Assembly (NCBI RefSeq): GCF_000006565.2
Contig: NC_031476.1
Span: forward strand, 6,356,400 to 6,420,399
Direction of reading: 5' to 3'
From: Toxoplasma gondii ME49
Taxonomy: Eukaryota; Apicomplexa; Conoidasida; Eucoccidiorida; Sarcocystidae
DNA length: 64,000 nucleotides
How positions within the stretch are numbered: the first letter of the stretch is position 1; each line of letters starts with the position of its first letter. Positions 57,501 to 64,000 of this stretch are shown one piece after another. A model generated the notes under the pieces. The model was not told the DNA's origin. It saw nothing but the letters and a program-made list of their open reading frames with translations, and did not search any database. The position numbers were made by a program, and so were the translations under genes.

Positions 57501-59646
57501 TCTGCATCCACACCTGTAGAAATTGCCGTTAATAGTAGCAGTGCTTTGCCTTCTGGTACCAAGCACAATGCATATATAGTCTTGTATGCACCAGGTCCCA
57601 GTTCCCCGCCGAATACTTTTTCCGGCTGTCCCAGGGGGGGCCAGCGTGTAGCGCCACGGGAGACGCAGAGGCGGGAGGGGGCGTTTGTCGCACTCCTTCC
57701 CACGGTCGCAGACATGCACAGAAACACTGTAGCGGTTTGCAGTTAGCGCAATTATATAACTCTCTGCGTGGGAGGAGCCAACAGAGCTAAGGGGGAGCAG
57801 CGGTGCGTAGAGAATGAGGAAGCAAGTGAACGAACACGCCACGTTGCAGGCGCTCCGTGCACGGTATTACTACCGGGAAGTGGTTCTAAAAGACTAGCGG
57901 TGCCCAGATCTGCAACTAGACGTTGCTAAGACATCTTGTTAGCGTACCAGGAACTGGAAATCAGTCCGAAACGCCGGAAGTAGGAAGCAAAAATCAACGT
58001 TACAGGTGTGAAGGACTGATCACTCCTTTCAGCTATGCAAAAGTGTTTTCAGTGACCACCTCACATGTGAACTTTCCAAACGTCTACACCGTGTGAAAAC
58101 CGACCCCAGTAACGATCAGCGCAACCCCGGTTATTTATTTGGGTCTAGATAAAACGTCAAGTTCGCTCAATAGGCCCAGACGGTCGGTCTGTTTGCACAC
58201 GGCCAGTACCGTGTGGAGGTTTCTTCGAATGCAGCGTTCTGTTCATGTCAGCAGGGTTCACCCCATACGAAACGAAAAACTAATTTTGTTTTATGGTTTC
58301 CTTTTGGAATGCTTTCGTGAACGGGACGCTTACGAAGGCAGCCGTGAGACAGCAACCTGTTCGAGCTGTTTCTCACTGGATTGCGCGGAATCTTGATGTA
58401 ACGTTTGTGAGTCACAGGCGTCAGGTTGGTATACGAACGCCTTTCCAGGTGCGGCGTACACATATTTCAGTCCCCAATTCTTCTGACGTTTCCTTGTCCT
58501 ACGAGAGACCCGCATCGGTCTTGCATTTGTGACAGCCGAAAGCAAACGACACCCACACAAAACTGTCAAGTTTTGTTTGTTTTCCCTGCACGGCATGCAC
58601 ACCATAAAGTTTTTTCTGGCAAGGGATCTACATACTCGTCGAACCACTAGCCCGCCTGTTTCGGGACGTTTCTGGCCGCGACAACATTCATTCCCACAAA
58701 ACATGTTGCTTGTTCTCCCTTTCAGTTTTAACGCCAACCCTCAAATAGACGAAACAGGAAACACAAATCCTCTGTCATCTTAGTATTACCTCAGTTTCTC
58801 TGGTGGGGAAACCCAGCGTGAACGTAAGGCACCAAGAATCCTGTGGTACTCCACTGTCGTGTACACTCTACTTGCGCGATGCGGAAATTTTCTACATTAG
58901 TTTTCGTCTCCATCTGGCTTCACGTCTTTCCCCTGTCCAGAGTCGTGTTTGTGTCCGTTCAGTCGCCTTCGCCCTTGGGGCCGAGACTCTTCCTCCTCTT
59001 CCTCGTGGCCGAGGCGCTTGAATCGCCCTGTCTTCCACTGTCCGTACACTTTTTCCAACAGCCGCTGAAGCGTACACCAAGCATAAAACAGTAGAGCTCT
59101 GCCGTTGACGCCACAGCAGTACGAAGCTTTGAGACGGCCTCTTCTCTCTCTGAGTGATGTAACGAGACTCGGTGACTACTGGCAAGTATTCCACGAAACT
59201 CTTCACGAAAACGTGTTCTGCTATTTCACGAAACTGTGGCACAAGCTGCATGCATGTATCGTGACCAATCCACCGACCCCACCTAATCCGACTTCTGGCG
59301 ATGCATTCACCACTCACTCCGACGCTACGGAAGACAGCGCGAAGCTCCACCTCTCGAGGCAGTGTTCAGGCAAGCCACTCAGTTTGCTGGTGCTGTCTGT
59401 TTCTTACGGAACAAATTGGCAAAAACCCATACTCTTATTAACGCGAATTTATTCGTAAAGCTCACGTCTCAACACTTTTCTTCTCCCGATGCAGTTCATT
59501 CGACATAGTTGTCGTGTTTCCTGAAGCATGATGGGCTTACAACGCAGCCCTTTTCTACTCGACTAGATGCTGCGAAATGTGATACGCGTCGGCTTTTTTG
59601 AGTAATTTGCTCGACTAAACTTCTACTGTACGTTCCATCCTCCCCG
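54513..59646. other. Large gene-poor stretch, no gene recognised
   Basis: About 5.1 kb. It contains the rhomboid promoter at its left end and the 3' UTR of the next minus-strand gene at its right end. The longest frame, 57054-57746 plus (230 codons), has an antisense frame of similar openness (57299-57727 minus) and no motif. Frames at 55817-56185 plus and 58330-58737 minus were also inspected without result. Non-coding RNA or rapidly evolving genes cannot be excluded. Confidence 0.45.
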
Positions 59647-62600
59647 TTACACGTCTTCTGCTGTTGCGTATAAGTTCAGCGGCCGTCTTGCAGTTCTCTC
59701 TTCGCTTAGACTTCTAAAGGTGATGCCATCATCTGATCTATGTCTGACACGATTCGTCGAAAGTGTCTTAATGTGGATCACCTCCTGGTTTCTCAAGGTT
59801 TTCGTGGTCCACGCAGGGCATACCATGACTGTATCATCATCAAGACCGAATGTCTCTGCCGCGCGGATTTCTTCATCAGTCTCCGGGTGCTCCTTCTTCA
59901 GAGCCTCGGGATTCTCTTGGGGCAGTGCGTTGATATCTTCCTGAATTCCACCACGCCACAACGCACAAAGACAAAACTCATCCAGAAAAATGTTTGTGAC
60001 AGACACGCAACAACTTTGTCGTTTTGGCGGACTCTTAGCTTCACCTTTGCTCTGTTCAACAAGCTAAGTTCTCACACAGCAGAAAGAGGTCTTAGTATAA
60101 CTCGTTCCTGTTCGGGTCACGCACATGCGCAATCAGCGTCCACGGCAGCTGCTAATGGTCGCCATCGACGATCGCGTGAAGTTGGGGATACTGGCCAACT
60201 AGACTTCAGAGGTGCAGAAGTTTACAGGGATGGCCACTATATGATAATGAACTATCAACGCTTCCCAATGACTCCAAGCGGGCAACAAAATACCAGCGTT
60301 CACGATCCTCAAATACAGTAACCGCCCTTCTACTGGTGGTGGTTAAAAACGTTTTCCCCATCTCGACTTGTCTGTGCAAAGAAAGATTCATACCTGCAAC
60401 CGTGAGTCAATTGCCTTTGGAATCATATCGAAGATGCGGTCGAAGTTCCGATAAATGTAGCTCTCTGTACAGCCCACCAGTTTCTCATCAAAATCGTCGC
60501 GCCAGCGAGATGGTTGCTGCACTCAAACGAGCTCCATGACAACAGAGATGTCGGGTTGTCTGTCCCAGACCAGGCGCCAGCTCGGTCACACACACCCTTT
60601 CGATCCTTTACATTTTCCATTCCTGCTTCCCTAGAACGGGACTTGAGGCAGCACAACACAGTCATCAACCACATCATCCCTGTCTCCTCGGTCCATGCTG
60701 TATGTTCCTGTCCAACAAAAAGCAGTACTCAAAATGGCCTATCGCAGAGCCGGAGGGACGAGTCCAACAGAAGCCAGCTTCTTTTCAGAGTATATATAAA
60801 TATATATATATATATATGGCATGTATTCGGACACAGAAAATAGACTGGTCAACCACGACATACGCAAGGTGAATAAGCAAGGCACATCTTGACTGCGCCA
60901 GAGTATTATCGAGATGGTTGGCCGAATTTAATAGTGCACATCAAAGAAGAGACGCAGGAACGAACACTTTCCCCAAGACAAAAGAAACGAGACTTCACTC
61001 ACAGTAGCGCTCGTTCCACTCACCTGGCACGGGCAGGTAGTTCCATCGTCGCCATCGCGGTGGCCAATGTGCGTCTCCTCCTCTTCCTTTTTCTTGCCCT
61101 TTCTTTTTCCCTTTTCTGCTCGGGTCCCGACCGGCTGACTGGCCTTTCCCTTTCCAGGAGCACCCTTTCCTTTCCCTCGCGGCTCCTCCTTCGCATCTTC
61201 TTCGTCTTCTTCACCGAGATTCAAGTTGTCGCAGTGCACAGGAAGCGCGAGGTACTTCGGGGCAGAAAGAAGCAGCCATGTGCCTCGAGGAAGCAGATCG
61301 AAGTCGTTTAGCCAGCAGTAGAAAAACCTCCACGGACACAAGGGGCTGACCTGTATGAAAACAGACACCAGGGACAGAGCCGCTCCTCAACAGCTGTCGC
61401 CCTTCGTGCAAAGGCATTTTTTTCGGTGCTTCATCGCTCTTTTGACGGTGACGCTTACTGCAGGGAGCCAGTCACATGCGTCAGTGACCAGCGGGTGGCA
61501 TTGTTTCCAGTCTAAGACGCAAACTGAGACAAGTCCTACACTTATGTGTGTCCCGTGTTGGTCCAAAAATGCTATGGAGTCTTCCCGCTCAGCGGCACAC
61601 TCACTGGACCCTGCGGCCTCAACGAATCGCGTCTGAAAGCCGAGCGCACAGTAAAGAAGAGCTGATCATCGGAATCCTAGGATTTGTAAGGTCAAGACTA
61701 CGATGCAGCATAAAACTCCGATCCGCTTCAATGAGGGGAGACGAAAAACAGTTGTCTCACGATCAAATCGCACACCATGAAACTCGTGAAATACCTAGCA
61801 GAGCCACGAGAACTGTCAGAGGTGCATATCTCTCACGAAGCTCACATAAGCCACAGCGATAGATTGATAATTTGTTGACTCGGCCGACGCATGAAGATAT
61901 CGACTCGCTTATTTCTGGTGAAAAGAAACAAGTGTTCGTTTCGCATTTGCTGCAGTCGAGCTTGCGGATGGTTCTTCGCAATGCAACACTTACCCCGGGA
62001 GTGGCAAATTCGATCGCTTCAACAAGAATTCGAGGAAGAAAAGCCTGGAGGACAAGCCTCGTGCTGGAAGCAGAAAGGGCTGGATGTATCCACAGAGCCT
62101 TGAGGCAGCGCTCGTTGGTGGTTAGGAGCTCGACAAGCGCCCAGCCCACAAAGCGGCTTCGACTGAGATTTCCGTATTCGCAGTCTACCAAATACGGACT
62201 GGTGTGGAGGGAGATGTAGACGCCTACACGACAGCCACGCAGTACATAAAACAGCCGCAAAAAAGTACACTCATGAACAACGCTGTGTGTGGGCAAACCT
62301 AGGCATTCAGCGTAGAACATGGATCAGGAAAACAAAGTAGTATAAACTCAACGATTGTGTAGATCCGAGCTGGTACACAATACCAATCCTAAAGACACCC
62401 AGGCTTTGTACGGTTACTGCACGCCACTCAGCTAGTTACTAGGGGACGCCCAGGACCCACAGAAAGCGTATTTATTTGATCTATTATCGTTGCTGAGCCT
62501 ATTGGCAGTTACAACAAAGTCAGCGCATCCTCCGAGGGTGTGTCAACAAACCAGAAACCGCACCACCACGTCCATACAATCTGTGCAAATATCATGTTCC

Positions 62601-63912
62601 TTTGATACATGACAAACCAGGCCGGCGTCAACTCTTGTGCCTAGTCACACACACGCACCGCCGTCTTGGCGCACAGAGCAGCGAGTTGACGAAAAGCGTT
62701 GTGTCTCACCAGAGAACTCTCTGTCATCAAAATCCGAACTCATCTGTGCAAGGTGTTTCTTGACCTCTTCACTCATGTCTTGCATGATCCAGGGTGATGC
62801 CTTCTGGCGTTTTTCAGATCTTTTGTTGTACGGAGTCAAGTAACACGACTTATTCCTCAGCAGCTGTTCCGCCATATGAAGCTTCTGACGAGTGATGAAA
62901 TGGTACAGTGGAAGCGAAGCCGAGGACGAGCTGTCGGTACACTGGCCCGACCCGTCCGTCTGCACAAGGCAAGAGTCGCACGCAAATAACGCACACACAA
63001 CGCGGAACGTCATGAAACTTGGTGTCTCTTCACTTCGTGACAATTATTTTCAGTGGTGCAAGTCATGAAAACGGACTGCATCTAGTGAAAACACGGAAAC
63101 ATCACGAAACCCTGACCCGTCCGGCAAACCAACACGCAGCCACTCTCTCACTGGCCTGGCCCTGATGTTTCTTCGCAAGCCTCTAGAAGTTCGAGAACCA
63201 TTTCATATGTTGAACTCGGGAACCTTTATTTCCCCCGTATCAGCTGGTTCACCAGTACAGCAGCGCTCAGAGCTTTCGTTTCTGGCCGCCCGGTGTACTG
63301 ACATAGAGGAACCGCCGTCAGTCAACCAGGTGAGACAAAATCGAAGGTCATTAAGGCACACTCGAATTGGGACGTACTTCGAGAGAAGACCGAGAAATCC
63401 AACGTACGAGGTTTATAGGGCACTTAATCATTCGTAGGCGACCATTCCACGGTGGCAACTCCGAAAAAGCGGTAAAACCGAAAATACCCACAGTTTAGTT
63501 CAGCATTTTCACCATATCTGTTTCTGATATTGCGTACGGTGGCGTCTCTGCAACACCTGACCCAATTCAGTGCGCTACGACAGTTTTCCAAGAATGTTCC
63601 CGTGTATGCCAGACTACAGTTTCAGTCGTATTTGCTCGGTTTTCTTCACACACTCTGTGCGCTCGACAGCCAAAAGCATTTGCGATGAAGACTCACCTGC
63701 GTCGACCGGCCGCCTCCATGGGTCCTTCGCGCCGAGCCGCCCTCCGCCTTTGTCCCCGGTGCAGACGCTGGTGTGGCGGCCTGCACTGGGAGCTTTCTCG
63801 TTTTGACACGGATGCCGTGGCTATCGAAGAATCGCTGTGTTGCAGCAATGAGTTGTTCTCTTAGCTGTGCTGCGTTCGCTGGGAGTGTCACTGGATCCGA
63901 AGACGAAGCCAT
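59647..63912 (-). CDS. Conserved-looking six-exon protein, function unknown
   Basis: Six exons with perfect phase agreement: 63912-63697, 62959-62710, 62223-61994, 61350-61024, 60516-60394 and 59940-59647, for 479 residues. The ATG at 63912 begins MASSSDPVTLPANAAQLREQ. The folded part seems to run from ASLPLYHFITRQKLHMAEQL through PWIMQDMSEEVKKHLAQ; VYISLHTSPYLVDCEYGN; GWALVELLTTNERCLKALWI; and PWRFFYCWLNDFDLLPRGTW. It is interrupted by a Lys/Glu/Gly-rich low-complexity tract (GKRKGKKKEEEET) in exon 4. It continues with RWRDDFDEKLVGCTESYIYR, RIFDMIPKAIDSRLQ and an acidic segment ETDEEIRAAETFGLDDD. No transmembrane helix or signal peptide is evident, so a soluble cytoplasmic or nuclear protein is likely. 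I do not recognise the family. Aromatic-rich blocks across several exons argue for a conserved globular domain. Confidence 0.68.
60790..60818 (+). repeat. TA dinucleotide microsatellite
   Basis: An imperfect (TA)n run of about 29 bases, interrupted once by AAA, within the intron between exons 4 and 5 of the six-exon gene. Confidence 0.9.
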
Positions 63913-64000
63913 TTTTGCCAACGAAAAGCAAGAGAAAAAGTGGGTTCCTGTCGTGTCTTTCGCACCAAGTCTCAGCTGCCTTGACCGTCTGACAGCCTCT

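Noticed and set aside
57054..57746. 230-codon plus-strand open frame
   Set aside because: An antisense frame over the same bases is almost equally open, composition is not protein-like, and no motif or splice partner was found.

Overview
The window looks like nuclear DNA of a cyst-forming coccidian apicomplexan (Toxoplasma, Neospora, Hammondia or Besnoitia group). Base composition is roughly balanced. Genes lie on both strands without operons, and most are broken by many short introns with GTAAG/GTGAG donors and pyrimidine-CAG acceptors. The gene set fits this: a ROM4-type rhomboid, a divergent OTU protease, an organellar ClpB and secretory proteins without clear homologues. Exon structures were read by hand from splice signals, phase continuity and remembered family motifs. 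No database was searched. Species is not asserted.

Layout. 1-4442 (minus): the 5' end of an EFL1-like ribosome-maturation GTPase, then a predicted secreted Ala/Pro-rich protein. 6151-8484 (minus): an OTU cysteine protease with a signal-like N terminus and, past its stop codon, an unexplained in-frame Cys-rich tail. 9695-11150 (plus): mitochondrial ribosomal protein mL49. 11989-14655 (minus): a large Ser-rich protein of unknown function. 15846-17116 (plus) and 17285-17851 (minus): two small genes, a four-helix membrane protein and a protein with an SDHAF4-like motif. 18707-21980 (plus): ClpB disaggregase with an organelle-type leader.

23574-30411 (minus): UTP7/WDR46 of the small-subunit processome, 14 exons, one intron with a GC donor. 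31084-33573 (plus): an RMD1/RMND1 (DUF155) protein. It converges, with only 67 bases between stop codons, on 33641-35930 (minus), a 15-exon secretory protein with three S-F-L-E motifs like rhoptry/microneme processing sites. 36808-38248 (minus): a multispanning membrane protein. 40446-40778 (minus): a DNAL4-type dynein light chain in a gene-poor stretch. 44654-48623 (plus): DNA polymerase alpha subunit B. 49905-54512 (minus): a ROM4-like rhomboid protease. 54513-59646: no gene recognised. 59647-63912 (minus): a six-exon gene of unknown function.

The genes are not a pathway. Three themes recur: ribosome assembly and mitochondrial translation (EFL1, UTP7, mL49, RMND1-like), protein quality control and proteolysis (ClpB, OTU, rhomboid), and the parasite secretory system (signal-peptide proteins, SFLE protein, rhomboid). 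The most interesting observations are the repeated SFLE sites, the Cys-rich extension behind the OTU stop, the Tyr-to-Leu change in the first ClpB pore loop, and altered GTPase motifs in EFL1. No new multi-gene system, CRISPR array or mobile element was recognised.
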